A stretch of 64,000 nt of DNA from Yamagishiella unicocca (GCA_003116995.1 BDSL01000043.1:620001-684000), one strand, 5' to 3'. Positions 22,095 to 34,452 are shown, counted from the first letter of the stretch. Notes: generated by a model not told the origin, from the sequence alone. Numbers and translations: made by a program.

Positions 22095-24718
22095 CGCCCG
22101 CCCTTGCAAGCACAGATCATCGCGGTAGTGGCCCCTCCGTTCGTCCGGGGTGCAGGTGCACGTACGCAGGATCTCGGCGGGCGACGTACGGCGGGAGGTA
22201 GGCCTCGGGCGATGTAGGCAGGCGAGGAAGCGATGTTAGTCTGCGATGTAGGTAGCTAGGCTGGGGAGCGAAAACGGAGGATGGAGGTAGGGGCATGCAT
22301 GCACCAATAGTTAGCGGCAGTAGTATTACAGCCATCGTATGTAGCAACATTAATACATCTATCTGTTTCCATGCATCTATTGAGCCATGGGGAACTAACG
22401 CTAAACCTAAAGCAGCAGGATATGCAAGTGACGGCAACGGTGGTTTGACGACAACGGTGGCTTGGAACCGATCGCGGGTACGCCGGGACGAAGGGCGGGG
22501 CAAGACCACCGCTGCACCGAAGGCTGGCTTCCTGCTGCAAGGAAGCTAGCTGATGACGGTTGCTGCTGTACGGATGGCTGACAGGCTGAAGTGCCGGTTG
22601 GCTGGCGGCTGCTGAAGTGCTGGCTGAACAGTGCAGCAGATATCTTGCCCCGCCCGATCGATCCACGGCACCCGCACGCGGCGGTGCGAGCAAGTCAGAA
22701 CGCGCGCTGTGGACAGGCAGGCAAGCAACAGGCGGCATCCTAGCTACTATCCTAACTCCGTCCCCAACCTACAGCTTCTCTGAGTCAGGCGAGGCCTACC
22801 TCAAGCACGCTGATGCATGAGCGCCGGCTGTCCAGCGCCGCCAGCGCGCGATCGTACCCTGCCTGCTCTGGCGGCGGCGAGGGTGGCGACGGCGGCGGTG
22901 AAGGAGACGGCGCCGGGGATGGCGGCGGTGAGGAAGAGGGCGGCTCTGGCGGCGGCGACGGCGGCGGAGGAGGCGATGGAGGCGGTGATGGTGGTGATGG
23001 CGGCGACAGTGGCGGCGACGGTGGCGGCGATGGTGGTAAAGGCGGTGTATGCGGCGACGGTGATGGAGGCGGCGACGGCGGCTCTGGCGGCGGCGAGGGT
23101 GGCGACGGCGGCGGCCCGCCCTTGCAGACACAGATCGTCGCAGCAGTTGTCCCTCCGTCGTCCGGGGTGCAGGTGGTGTACGGCGGGAGGCCTCGGGCGA
23201 TGTAGGCGGGAGGGCGAAAACGGAGGATGGAGGTAGGGGCATGCAGCAGTAGTTAGCGGCAGTACTCCAGCCATCGTATGCATGTAGCGACATTGGTACA
23301 TCTATTGAGCCATGGGGAACTAACGCTAAACCTAAAGCAGCAGGATATGCAAGTGACGGCAACGGTGGTTTGACGACAACGGTGGCTTGGAACCGATCGC
23401 GGGTACGCCGGGACGAAGGGCGGGGCAAGACCACCGCTGCACCGAAGGCTGGCTTCCTGCTGCAAGGAAGCTAGCTGATGACGGCTGCTGCTGTACGGAT
23501 GGCTGACAGGCTGAAGTGCCGGTTGGCTGCTGGCGGCTGCTGAAGTGCTGGCTGAACAGTGCAGCAGATATCTTGCCCCGCCCGATCGATCCACGGCACC
23601 CGCACGCGGCGGTGCGAGCAAGTCAGAACGCGCGCTGTGGACAGGCAGGCAAGCAACAGGCGGCATCCTAGCTACTATCCTAACTCCGTCCCCAACCTAC
23701 AGCTTCTCTGAGTCAGGCGAGGCCTACCTCAAGCACGCTGATGCATGAGCGCCGGCTGTCCAGCGCCGCCAGCGCGCGATCGTACCCTGCCTGCTCTGGC
23801 GGCGGCGAGGGTGGCGACGGCGGCGGTGAAGGAGACGGCGCCGGGGATGGCGGCGGTGAGGAAGAGGGCGGCTCTGGCGGCGGCGACGGCGGCGGAGGAG
23901 GCGATGGAGGCGGTGATGGTGGTGATGGCGGCGACAGTGGCGGCGACGGTGGCGGCGATGGTGGTAAAGGCGGTGTATGCGGCGACGGTGATGGAGGCGG
24001 CGACGGCGGCTCTGGCGGCGGCGAGGGTGGCGACGGCGGCGGCCCGCCCTTGCAGACACAGATCGTCGCAGCAGTTGTCCCTCCGTCGTCCGGGGTGCAG
24101 GTGGTGTACGGCGGGAGGCCTCGGGCGATGTAGGCGGGAGGGCGAAAACGGAGGATGGAGGTAGGGGCATGCAGCAGTAGTTAGCGGCAGTACTCCAGCC
24201 ATCGTATGCATGTAGCGACATTGGTACATCTATTGAGCCATGGGGAACTAACGCTAAACCTAAAGCAGCAGGATATGCAAGTGACGGCAACGGTGGTTTG
24301 ACGACAACGGTGGCTTGGAACCGATCGCGGGTACGCCGGGACGAAGGGCGGGGCAAGACCACCGCTGCACCGAAGGCTGGCTTCCTGCTGCAAGGAAGCT
24401 AGCTGATGACGGCTGCTGCTGTACGGATGGCTGACAGGCTGAAGTGCCGGTTGGCTGCTGGCGGCTGCTGAAGTGCTGGCTGAACAGTGCAGCAGATATC
24501 TTGCCCCGCCCGATCGATCCACGGCACCCGCACGCGGCGGTGCGAGCAAGTCAGAACGCGCGCTGTGGACAGGCAGGCAAGCAACAGGCGGCATCCTAGC
24601 TACTATCCTAAACTCTGTCCCCAACCTACAGCTTCTCTGAGTCAGGCGAGGCCTACCTCAAGCACGCTGATGTACGAGCGCCGGCTGTCCAGCGCCGCCA
24701 GCGCGCGATCGTACTCTG
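22095..24718 (+). repeat. 925/928-bp tandem repeat array (two full and two partial units)
   Basis: A partial unit (22095-22375) is followed by unit A (22376-23300, 925 bp), unit B (23301-24228, 928 bp) and a truncated unit C (24229 to about 24718). A and B differ mainly by a 3-bp insertion. Each full unit contains a GGC/GAC-rich triplet region of about 250 bp that gives long low-complexity frames on both strands (Gly/Asp one way, Arg/Ala the other). I do not regard these as genes. Unit C breaks off just before the triplet region. Confidence 0.85.
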
Positions 24719-27700
24719 CTGCCGGCCAGGGGAAAAAGCCAGCCTCGCTCCTTGCCGCGGCGAATGGTGGCACGTGTGATGATGTAATACACCAAGCCAA
24801 GTATACCATGTACGCTGTATGTCCTGTGGATAGAACGAACGGGGAAAGCGAGGAAGGGGAGAGGAAACCAGGATTCAGCAATCGGACTGACGGCGAGGTA
24901 CATATAAAATAATGCGATCTCTGCACCCGCGTTCAACGCTGTATGTGTTGTGGAAAAAAGGGAACTACGAGGGGAACGTTACCAGGATTCGCACGCGGGC
25001 TGACATTTGGGAACGAACACAGCAAGCAACCCACGGCCAACGAGCCGAAGTAGAAGGTAGGGGCGCTGCCAACGAACATTACGAATCACGTGTCGCCAAT
25101 TGAACATCTGCACAAGCACCGTATCGTAATTATGTAATTGAGTCAAGACCTTGAGGCTGATGAAGGCACCTGAAGGTCCGAGCAATCATACCGCCTATCG
25201 GCCGCCGTGGCGTAGTTTCATCGTAATTTGCGCCTGCAGAAGTATTGCACCTGCAAAAGTATTGCACATGCAGTAACGAACGAACCAGCAAAGATGAGCC
25301 GACGTCAGCGTACGCCATAGCCTGTTTGCCTTTACAACGGTAGCATGTTAACGAGCGAAGCAGCAGAAATCCACAAATATAAACCAATTGCACCCACGCA
25401 GTGCAACAGGTTAAGTCTAGTCGAAGGTTAGGCACTCCCACCGGGCAGGATCGGAGTGTGCAAGACGTCGAACAAGCGCACCTCCATCCGGAAGGAAGCC
25501 AAAGTAGTTGCAAAGACGTCTGTTGTAACATCTTGAAAGGTTGCTGCTGAGTCGGAGGGCCTGCGAAGGGCAAGGCAGAATTCCGTGTTCAGGTTACCCT
25601 AAACGAATTCATTCGACAGCGCGAACAACTACAGAATGGCATTCCTCTATTCCTACATACATAGCCCATCGTAGAACAGGTGCGACTGTATGTGGTATGT
25701 GCAGTATGTCTGAGAAACTGTTGCCATTGTACGGCGACAGCTGCGAGATGACGATGGATCTCGGGGCCAAGGCTTCATCCTAACCATATGAGCCGTATTT
25801 ACGCATGACAATGCAACAGTGTATGTCGGCGAAATATTGCATACTGACCCTGACTCTCGCGGCAAGTTCTCGCGGTCCGGGGAAAAAGCGTCTCACAGCG
25901 GCTTTGGAACTTACGTCTTCCCTTATGCCATAGTTATTTCACGCTTGGCAGCGCTTGGCGCGCTGTAAGCAAGGTGTAACTCAGTGACCGCCACTGCCGT
26001 GAGACCAGAGTATGTCCATTGTGTAGGTTCGTCAAGGCCCTTAAGGAAAGCGCAGATCCCAATTGCGACAACAATTTCACAGCGTTTAACATGCTGCAAG
26101 CCTGCAACACAAAACACCGACCCTCCGCAAACCTAACCGAAGACAGGCAGGGAGCGAAAGAGAGCGACGTAGACCAACCAATACCTACCAGCCCAGAGCT
26201 GCCATAATGCCACTGAAAATAGCGTGACGGTTACATTACAAGATGTATACAGAATTTGACCCTATATACCTCAGCAACTGGAAAGCTTCGATCTTCCACC
26301 ACCACGCCAAGTGCCGGCAGCGAGCGAGCCTCGGAGGCAATCCATGCGTACACATCCCGAATCAACGGCGGAGGACCTATTGTAACAAGTCAGGCCGACG
26401 GCGGCGTCTGCGACCCCAACTAGCACTTGGCAGCTATGCATGCCTATGTGCCATGCCGAACCTCGAAGGTCATCATGCTGCCGACAACGAATCCATGCAT
26501 CTAATCGCAATAAATGCCAACTAGAGGGCCATGCTTGGCCGGGGCCGCACCGCCGTGCACCGCCATCACCCTGCTTACCTTAAAACGCCCAGCAAAGCGT
26601 GCCATTAGGACAGTTGCAACGGCAGCCTTAACCCCTGAACAATCCTGCGGATCGAAGGCGTCCGTTTAAGCTCGCGTCATGACCCGGCCACCCCGAAATC
26701 CGTTTAGGTATGGCGGCTTAGCCGTCAGTTCCATAGTACTTTCCGCGCCGTCCCCTGAGTCAGCCGTAACCTCTTTCCGGAGCGCATGAGCGGCGAGAGC
26801 ACCACCGCTGCTGGGGTTTGACGCATGTCCCCATTAGTTCCGACAATCACTAGCTCAGCAGCCTCCGGGTTGGCCCGCCTGTCGACGATCCCGCACGTGG
26901 CCGCGACCCGTGGGTCGTCGTAGTCACCCTGTTGTGCGGGGGTTCGGGTCCGCGCCGCTTGCAGAAGTTCACAAAGCGGCGTATAATAATATTGATTGGT
27001 GATGAAATGACGGTGAGTATCACAATCCAAGGGCCGGACAAGGAAAAGGGAGCCCAGGTGCCAATTTTGATGGCAACGCGAGTCGAGTTTAACGCAACGC
27101 ACGACCTGTTGCTCTCGATAGGCAACATTATATTTATTCCGTATAATGCCACTACTGCTAACGTTGTAGGCCGTGAAGGATTTGCAATGTTCCTACACAG
27201 TTTCAGGAAAGCCCGTACGCAAGGAAAGCCACACGCCCGTGGGTACCCATGCCGGGTACTTATCGCGGACAGTACATTCGCAACTTAGATCAGATATACA
27301 AAGCAGTTGCTAGGCAAACAATGCCAATTCAGCACGTATAGCGTTGCATCGAACGCTCTGTGCTACCGGAGGTAATGTGGTACCTCCCGACCTCCAAAGC
27401 GCGCCGCAAGAGTTGATACGCTGTCAAGTCCGCACGTCCCTGCGCCATTGCCTGGCCATTGCCTGGCCTGCAGGGGGGGCGCAGGCCAGGCCCTGAAGGG
27501 CGCCGCAGCCCCAACCATGAAAGGCAACGGCGGCCGTTCGACATGCAACTTGGTACAGGGCGCGTACATGCAGTGGTAAACTAAAAACCCCAAAGCGTGC
27601 CCCGCCCGAGGATCGATACGCTATTAAGTCCGCGCCCCCAACACACGGCATCAAAAAATGCCGTGCAATGCGTACGTTCATTTACGGTTTTTAGCAGGTG

Positions 27701-28260
27701 ATGCCCGCCCGCGGCAGCAAAAATTATTGCTGTGCGCGCTGTTTGCGCCGCCGCCCTCTGCCCCACGTACACGGCCTGTATCCGTCCGCGTGCGCTGCCG
27801 CCGCCTGAACGGTTACAGGTGCCTGCTGAGCTTCCTGTGCGTGTCACCTGAGCCCCCTGCGTGCGCCGCCTACCTCAAACGCCGGGGCTGCCTGAGATAT
27901 CTACCAGCTGTGCCTGTGCCGGCCACACTGCATGCATACACCGCTGCCGGCGGGGCCAAGTTACCAATGTCCGACGCAACTTCTGCATCCGTATCGGACA
28001 CGTAGATACATCGATGATGTCAAGGAAGGTTATCGATCGAAATGGGCGATGGTAATATTGCTGTTTACCTGCGTTGTGGGTATGCTTGCATGCTTGCACG
28101 GTTCGCAACGTGATTGCTGTGCAAAGCGCTGGTTTCTCTCATTACAGTACATGTTCACACATAATGCTTTCATTTTGCTTTCATAGTGTAAAGCCTCTGC
28201 ATTCTGGAAATTGACAAGTTTCAGCGTGAAATGCAGGTCCGTCTTTCCCACTGACTTCTC
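24719..28260. other. Spacer without a recognised gene
   Basis: No family motif or exon chain supported. It contains one copy of a diverged long repeat (25690-26370, listed separately). A 118-codon open frame at 26932-27288 and a shorter one at 26019-26207 have plausible composition, but there is no other evidence for them. Confidence 0.5.
25690..26370 (+). repeat. Diverged long direct repeat, left copy
   Basis: Aligns over about 650 bp, same orientation, with 38700-39430. Shared landmarks are GTACGGCGACAGC, a stretch translating to LHTDPDxxGxxxRSG, AACATGCTGCAAGC, CAGCCCAGAGCTGCCAT and GGCAGCGAGCGAGCCTC. The shared translated stretch suggests that it derives from a gene. Neither copy has an intact frame. 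Confidence 0.65.
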
Positions 28261-28261
28261 C

Positions 28262-28525
28262 CTACAGCATCGCCGGCATCGTTCCTGACACCCAGCGTGA
28301 GGAGGCTCGGCCCAGCTCGGCCCGCCACCGACGCCGCTGACACGACCCGGTGAGGGCAGCCCCGACTTCAGCCACACGTCCACCGCCTCCACCAGGCCCA
28401 GCAGCGCCAGCAGCTAGCAGCGCCGCGAAGTGGACCCACGGGTCCTCGTTCGCCACCCGCTTGGCCGTCAGCACCGCCAACATGCGCACCAGCAGCACCC
28501 GCCTGTGCGGCTGCCCGGCTGTCAT
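28262..28525 (-). pseudogene. Gene fragment at the left edge of the tandem array
   Basis: Left half (28266-28420) matches the end of the 3.3-kb unit (compare 31678-31826). The right half is not in units 1-3 and reads on the minus strand as LLVRMLAVLTAKRVANEDP and WVHFAALLA, which looks like genuine coding sequence. In the later unit junctions this stretch is replaced by a short T-rich spacer. It therefore may preserve more of the parental gene from which the array unit captured sequence. Family unknown. Confidence 0.45.
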
Positions 28526-28975
28526 GTTACGAAGCAGATATTGATCCTTCGTGGGAATCTATGCCTTGAATAGTTTGCGATTCGGCGTCTTGAATAGTCT
28601 GCGAGGAGGAACTTCATGACTGTGTCGTTCACCGGGTAATTACCGGAAGTCTAACCGTCCAGGGCGCATATGGCACAAAATAATTAAGGGCGATATGTTA
28701 GTCTGAGTACACGCTGAATACCTAAACAATATAGTCTTCTGTCGCCGTGCCGTGAGCTTCCACAGGCCTTGTAGTTGGCGCATCTTGGATTGCTTACAAA
28801 CCAGGCAACCTTGGTTGAAACCAAAACTTGAATACCACAACCACACGAGAATACGATGCCCGCCTGCCTCCTCTTGGCTGGTGGAAGAAGTAGAAAGGTA
28901 GCGTAGGAATACTTTTGCATACCTTTCTGCGCTGCCTGCATCTTGCAGCAAGATTGGGAAGGACACGGCCACTAG

Positions 28976-29374
28976 ATGCTCTCGTGGAGGCGACAGCAGC
29001 AGGCTGCTGTGCTGCAGTCGGCGGACGGTAGGATGGCGCGGAAGGCTTTCGAATACCAGCAAGTGGGCCTGCTGCGCGAGGACCTGGCTCTCGGCACAAC
29101 GACGATGCCAACCAGCGGCAGCTTCGAATTTGTGCTGGTTCCAAAGGTTATCAGGGCCACGCTGGTGGCTGCGGACGTCTGCGTTCGGACAAACCGTGCT
29201 TCCACAATCCCCAGCCCAGCGCGCTTCATGGCTGCACGTTGCGAGCCTGCTGCGATTCGCCGTGCCCTGTCACCCGTGTACCCTGTATCCCACTACTCCC
29301 CTACCCTTACATTTCGAAGCTGCCTGAATTGCCGAACTTGCTACCAGGTGTGCCTCATCTCCATCCCCTTCTGA
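28976..29374 (+). CDS. Hypothetical 132-aa frame of the tandem unit
   Basis: Open frame preserved in all three units (also 32283-32681 and 35668-36066) with essentially one substitution (Ser/Asn at about residue 46). It contains REDLALGTTTMP, GSFEFVLVPKVIRATLVAAD and a Cys-pair-rich end (CLNCRTCYQVC). Preservation across copies is weak support, because the units themselves are nearly identical. There is no recognised domain, and it could be one exon of a larger gene. Confidence 0.3.
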   Translation: MLSWRRQQQAAVLQSADGRMARKAFEYQQVGLLREDLALGTTTMPTSGSFEFVLVPKVIRATLVAADVCVRTNRASTIPSPARFMAARCEPAAIRRALSPVYPVSHYSPTLTFRSCLNCRTCYQVCLISIPF

Positions 29375-29454
29375 GCCCGGCCGTGGACAGCACATTCGGG
29401 CCCATGGTTGGGCCGCTCGACGCCTCCGGCATGCCAGAAGCCCTCTCCTCAGCT

Positions 29455-29563
29455 GACGAGGACGGGATTTGAATCCGCGCCCTTACGGACTAGTAGGTTT
29501 CCTTCCTGATACTGCACCAGGTAGTCCTGAAACTAGCGCCTTAGAACGCTCGGCCACCTCGTC
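29455..29563 (-). tRNA. tRNA-Leu(CAG)-like gene with about 30-nt intron, unit 1 copy (probably defective)
   Basis: On the minus strand the seven-base ends GACGAGG/CCTCGTC pair as an acceptor stem. D-arm, anticodon stem CTAGT/ACTAG, loop TTCAGG..T, a long variable arm and a T-arm follow. Anticodon CAG is at 29529-29527, with a predicted intron 29525-29496 after position 37. This copy has GCGTTC where units 2 and 3 have GCGGTC, which loses a conserved D-loop G. All three copies have A instead of the near-invariant G53 in the B-box (GATTCAAATCC), mismatched to C61. The long variable arm supports Leu. Confidence 0.7.
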
Positions 29564-30016
29564 ATGCAACCCTTCGATGGCCTCATTGCAATCGCTTCAG
29601 TCCAACGCGCACATTGTGTGCACACACGACGGGGGGGGGGCGCCGGGTGCGGAAGGGGGAGCGGGCAGCGGGGGGGGCGTCGGGGTTGACATGCTGGAGG
29701 AGCCGCGTATCGCCGGATGTGACGCCGGTGTGGGGCTGCCATGCAGAGGCTTTCGCGGCCAGGGTGCGACATGTGTCGTAGAACAACCCTGGAGTGGGAA
29801 CTCTTACCCTTGCGCTTAACGTGCCTGCTTACCCTGCGAAGGATCACAGTTGTTAGTGTGGAGCAGGGCCAGGGGGCGCCATTTCGGACGGATCCAAGTG
29901 CGATATCGCGCGGATCCAGAGCATGTTTGGATTCAAGCTCAGGGTTGCTGCGCAGGTACGGCCGGGCAGTGCTGCGCCGGAGTTGGAGTCCCGGTGAGGC
30001 GGTGGCCACCGGGGCC

Positions 30017-30135
30017 CTAGGCGAGGTTGTGGGTGCCGGTACTGCCGTAGGTGATGGTGGTGGTGTCGGAGAACAGGTCTAGGAAGGTGATCATGGTGCG
30101 GATGGAGGAATAGTTGGTGCTGAGGAACCGTCCGC
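30017..30135 (-). pseudogene. Exon-like stretch with stop inside the tandem unit
   Basis: On the minus strand, an acceptor-like CCCTGCAAG is followed by GRFLSTNYSSIRT and FLDLFSDTTTITYGSTGTHN, then a TAG. Equivalent stretches are 33367-33485 and 36748-36866, with conservative changes (Ile/Thr, Ser/Thr). It looks like the 3'-terminal exon of a gene. I do not recognise the family and found no upstream exons. Confidence 0.4.
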
Positions 30136-31319
30136 CTTGCAGGGGAGGGAGCCCCGGGTGGTCTTGTGTCCACACCCTGCCTATGTCCTCCGCCTCATCG
30201 CCATTTCGCCCACCCTCTCCAAATCCATATCACCACAAAGTAACAACCCAACCGCCGCAACCTCCTCACAGGTCTATCTCTTGGCGGATGCGTACGCCAT
30301 CCATGGTGCGATCCGCAAGGTCACTCGCTTTGGCCGCGGCGCGTTGGGAGGCAGTGTGTGCGAGCCGGTCGCTGTAAGGTGCTGCCATGGGCCTTGCACA
30401 TTCCACAGGTTGCAGGGACGCTGGGGACGGCGAGCAGCGACTGGATCGCGGAGTCACAGCTACCGGAGCTATGAGCTGAGGCGGAGGATAGGCATGGCAC
30501 GCTAGCGCGTGGCGTGTCTCATCAAACGCTTTTGACAGCTTTGCAAGGCGCGTTCGAATACGGGCTATGTGGTCCGAAACAGCACGTGGGACACACTGCA
30601 GCTGTCGCGTGAGTCGGTCCTTACGTAGAGCCACCGTGCAGCTGGCAAGTCCACGGGCAGAATTGTTGTTAATACACTGTGTGTTGCGGCGATGACCGTG
30701 AGTTGCAAGGATTCGACTGGGCAAACGCCAGATGGAAATAAGGTAGCAGGGGATTCAGATTCCACAACAGGATGACGGCGTTTTTCAACGCCATTTCCTC
30801 TTGAACATTCATCGGTACCTAAGATTTGTGAGGACACTGAGCAGCCCAGGGGCGAACGGGCAATCCCATTCCTACTAGTCGAGTATGGTTTGGTGCAGAG
30901 TGCTCGGCGGGGCTGTGCCACTGCGTGAACATGTGCAAGCGTGATGGGCATGTTGGCCCTGACGGATACAGAGACAGCAGCCAGCCTTGCTGCTGCTTAC
31001 ATACGGATTGAGTCACCGCTGCCGCCACCGCCGCCGCCCCGACCCGGCCGCGCGTCAAGCGCTTCGTCCGCAGGGAGGCGTCGGACGACGGGCAGCTGTT
31101 TTTGGAGGTGGTGGAGCGGGTGGGTTGGTGGGGGATGGCAAGCGGGTGACCCTCAGCAGCGCCCAATCACCTTCCCAATGAGCAACCCCTCGCCCAAGAT
31201 GCAGTGTACGGCAGAGCAGCCGCTGACGTGGGCGGCTTCCTGGGCCACACCAACACCGTGACGGAGAAGAGGTTGGTGGCGGAGACGCTACTCGACATGA
31301 CTGGGGGGGACAGCCTGCG

Positions 31320-31805
31320 CTAGGGTGAGGCGGCGGGAGGGGGCAGGGAGGGGGCCAGGGAGGGGTGAGAGGCCAGCAGCCGCAACACCCCGTCGGCGGG
31401 CACCAGCGCCATGATGTACGACCCGCCGTACGACGCGGGCGGCAATAACTTGCTCCACAGACGGAGGGAGTGGACGTACTCGACCCGGGGCAGGCTGCCG
31501 CACACTGCCCCACCCAGCCTTGCGATGAAGGCGTAGCAAAAGCCCGGAAACCAGTTCCTGGCAACAGCGGTAACGTCAACAGCGCCGCGCATGGCCGTCT
31601 GCATCGCCCTGCTGGTTTGCCCAACCGGTTTGCCACCGTGCGAAGCAGCCAGGACGATAGCGCCCAAGACGCCGCCACGGCATCGCCGGCATCGTTCCTG
31701 ACACCCAGCGTGAGGAGGCTCGGCCCAGCTTGGCCCGCCACCGACGCAGCGGACACCACACGGTGAGGGCAGCCCCGACGTCAGCCGCACGTCCACCGCC
31801 TCCAC
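31320..31805 (-). pseudogene. Minus-strand gene fragment at the unit end
   Basis: Coding-like segments are spread over two frames: GPSLLTLGVRNDAGDAVAAS, then WALSSWLLRTVANRLG, and then CYAFIARLGGAVCGSL, LPRVEYVHSLRLWSKLLPPA, SYGGSYIMALVPADGVLRLL. The same material is in 34705-35190 and 38095-38580. The frame changes could be introns or decay. It reads as part of a larger host gene captured by the repeat. Family not recognised. Confidence 0.4.
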
Positions 31806-32761
31806 CAGGCCCAGCAGCGCCAGCAGCTTTTTTTAGCAGATGTTGATCCGTCGTGGGAATCTTTGCCTTGAATAGTTTGCGGTTTGACGACTTGAATAGT
31901 CTGCGACGAGGAACTTCATGACTCTGTCGTTCACCGGGTAATTACCGGTAGTCTAACCGTCCAGTGCGCATGCGGCACTCCAGTAATCTAATTAAGGGCG
32001 ATATGTTAGTCTGATTACATGCTGAATGCTTAAACAATATAGTCTTCTGTCGCCGTGCCGTGAGCTTCCACCGGCCTTGTAGTTGGCGCATCTTGGATTG
32101 CTTATACACCAGGCAACCTTGGTTGAAACCAAACTTGAATACCACAACCAAACGAGGATACGATGCCCGCCTGCCTTCTCTTGGCTGGTGGAAGAAGTAG
32201 AAAGGTAGCGTAGGAATACTTTTGCATACCTTTCTGCGCTGCCTGCATCTTGCAGCAAGATTGGGAAGGACACGGCCACTAGATGCTCTCGTGGAGGCGA
32301 CAGCAGCAGGCTGCTGTGCTGCAGTCGGCGGACGGTAGGATGGCGCGGAAGGCTTTCGAATACCAGCAAGTGGGCCTGCTGCGCGAGGACCTGGCTCTCG
32401 GCACAACGACGATGCCAACCAACGGCAGCTTCGAATTTGTGCTGGTTCCAAAGGTTATCAGGGCCACGCTGGTGGCTGCGGACGTCTGCGTTCGGACAAA
32501 CCGTGCTTCCACAATCCCCAGCCCAGCGCGCTTCATGGCTGCACGTTGCGAGCCTGCTGCGATTCGCCGTGCCCTGTCACCCGTGTACCCTGTATCCCAC
32601 TACTCCCCTACCCTTACATTTCGAAGCTGCCTGAATTGCCGAACTTGCTACCAGGTGTGCCTCATCTCCATCCCCTTCTGAGCCCGGCCGTGGACAGCAC
32701 ATTCGGGCCCATGGTTGGGCCGCTCGACGCCTCCGGCATGCCAAAAGCCCTCTCCTCAGCT

Positions 32762-32870
32762 GACGAGGACGGGATTTGAATCCGCGCCCTTACGGACTAG
32801 TAGGTTTCCTTCCTGATACTGCACCAGGTAGTCCTGAAACTAGCGCCTTAGACCGCTCGGCCACCTCGTC
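32762..32870 (-). tRNA. tRNA-Leu(CAG)-like gene with intron, unit 2 copy
   Basis: Same 109-nt structure as the unit 1 copy, with the D-loop GG intact (GCCGAGCGGTCTAAGGC), an intact acceptor stem and the same intron. The B-box retains the A53-C61 mismatch, so transcription or folding may be impaired. It may be functional, or a fixed tRNA relic carried by the repeat. Confidence 0.75.
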
Positions 32871-33957
32871 ATGCAACCCTTCGATGGCCTCATTGCAATC
32901 GCTTCAGTCCAACGCTCACATTGTGTGCACACACGACGGGGGCGGGGCGCCGGGTGCGGAAGGGGGAGCGGGCAGCGGGGGGGGGGGGGCGTCGAGGTTG
33001 ACATGCTGGAGGAGCCGCGTATTGCCGGATGTGACGCCGGTGTGGGGCTGCCATGCAGAGGCTTTCGCGGCCAGGGTGCGACATGTGTCGTAGAACAACC
33101 CTGGAGTGGGAACTCTTACCCTTGCGCTTAACGTGCCTGCTTGCCCTGCGAAGGATCACAGTTGTTAGTGTGGAGCAGGGCCAGGGGGCGCTGCTTTTGG
33201 CGGTAGCGTCCGCTTTCTCCACGGGCCTCCATTTCGGACGGATCCAAGTGCGATATCGCGCGGATCCAGAGCATGTTTGGATTCAAGCTCAGAGTTGCTG
33301 CGCAGGTACGGCCGGGCAGTGCTGCGCCGGAGTTGGAGTCCCGGTGAGGCGGTGGCCACCGGGGCCCTAGGCGACGTTGTGGGTGCCGGTACTGCCGTAG
33401 GTGGTGGTGGTGGTGTCGGAGAACAGGTCTAGGAAGGTGGTCATGGTGCGGATGGAGGAATAGTTGGTGCTGAGGAACCGTCCGCCTTGCAGGGGAGGGA
33501 GCCCCGGGTGGTCTTGTGTCCACACCCTGCCTATGTCCTCCGCCTCATCGCCATTTCGCCCACCCTCTCCAAATCCATATCACCACAAAGTAACAACCCA
33601 ACCGCCGCAACCTCCTCACAGGTCTATCTCTTGGCGGATGCGTACGCCATCCATGGTGCGATCCGCAAGGTCACTCGCTTTGAGTAGCTGCGCTATGCTG
33701 TAGTCCTGGTGGGAAGAACCAGGGGGCCGCGGCGCGTTGGGAGGCAGTGTGTGCGAGCCGGTCGCTGTAAGGTGCTGCCATGGGCCTTGCACATTCCACA
33801 GGTTGCAGGGACGCTGGGGACGGCGAGCAGCGACTGGATCGCGGAGTCACAGCTACCGGAGCTATGAGCTGAGGCGGAGGATAGGCATGGCATGCTAGCG
33901 CGTGGCGTGTCTCATCAAACGGTTTTGACAGCTTTGCAAGGCGCGTTCGAATACGGG

Positions 33958-34452
33958 CTATGTGGTCCGAAACAGCACGTGGGACACACTGCAGCTGTCG
34001 CGTGAGTCGGTCCTTACGTAGAGCCACCGTGCAGCTGGCAGGTCCACGGGCAGAATTGTTGTGAATACACTGTGTGTTGCGGCGATGACCGTGAGTTGCA
34101 AGGATTCGACTGGGCAAACGCCAGATGGAAATAAGGTAGCAGGGGATTCAGATTCCACAACAGGATGACGGCGTTTTTCAACGCCATTTCCTCTTGAACA
34201 TTCATCGGTACCTAAGATTTGTGAGGACACTGAGCAGCCCAGGGGCGAACGGGCAGTCCCATTCCTACTAGTCGAGTATGGTTTGGTGCAGAGTGCTCGG
34301 CGGGGCTGTGCCACTGCGTGAACATGTGCAAGCGTGATGGGCATGTTGGCCCTGACGGATACAGCAGACAGCAGCCAGCCTTGCTGCTGCTTACATACGG
34401 ATTGAGTCACCGCTGCCGCCACCGCCGCCGCCCCGACCCGGCCGCGCGTCAA
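33958..34452 (-). CDS. Hypothetical 164-aa frame of the tandem unit
   Basis: Minus-strand frame open in units 2 and 3 (also 37339-37833) and in part in unit 1 (30565-30951). It contains TKPYSTSRNGTARSPLGCSV and SSQILGTDECSRGNGVEKRR. No domain recognised; the composition is compatible with either coding or chance. Listed because it is the longest frame kept in more than one unit. Confidence 0.25.
   Translation of the reverse strand: MTRGRVGAAAVAAAVTQSVCKQQQGWLLSAVSVRANMPITLAHVHAVAQPRRALCTKPYSTSRNGTARSPLGCSVSSQILGTDECSRGNGVEKRRHPVVESESPATLFPSGVCPVESLQLTVIAATHSVFTTILPVDLPAARWLYVRTDSRDSCSVSHVLFRTT

Larger units (their letters stand above)
28534..31835 (+). repeat. 3.3-kb tandem unit 1 (about 3302 bp)
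   Basis: First of three direct repeats, starting at GCAGATATTGATCC. Contents in order: a 132-codon plus-strand frame (28976-29374), a minus-strand tRNA-Leu-like gene, a minus-strand exon-like stretch (30017-30135), a minus-strand frame (30565-30951) and a minus-strand gene fragment (31320-31805). Compared with units 2 and 3 it lacks about 40 bp near 29880 and about 42 bp near 30330. It also has more substitutions, so it is the oldest or most diverged copy. No terminal inverted repeat or target duplication was recognised. Confidence 0.85.

Noticed and set aside
22796..24362. Duplicate 212-aa, 166-aa and 139-aa frames in the 925-bp array
   Set aside because: Driven by a GGC/GAC triplet tract, open on both strands, with no non-repetitive conserved core.
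30266..30377. VYLLADAYAIHGAIRK stretch in the tandem unit as a BTB/BACK-like domain
   Set aside because: About twenty residues after an acceptor-like site are reminiscent of BTB-associated helices, but too short and without neighbours to assign.
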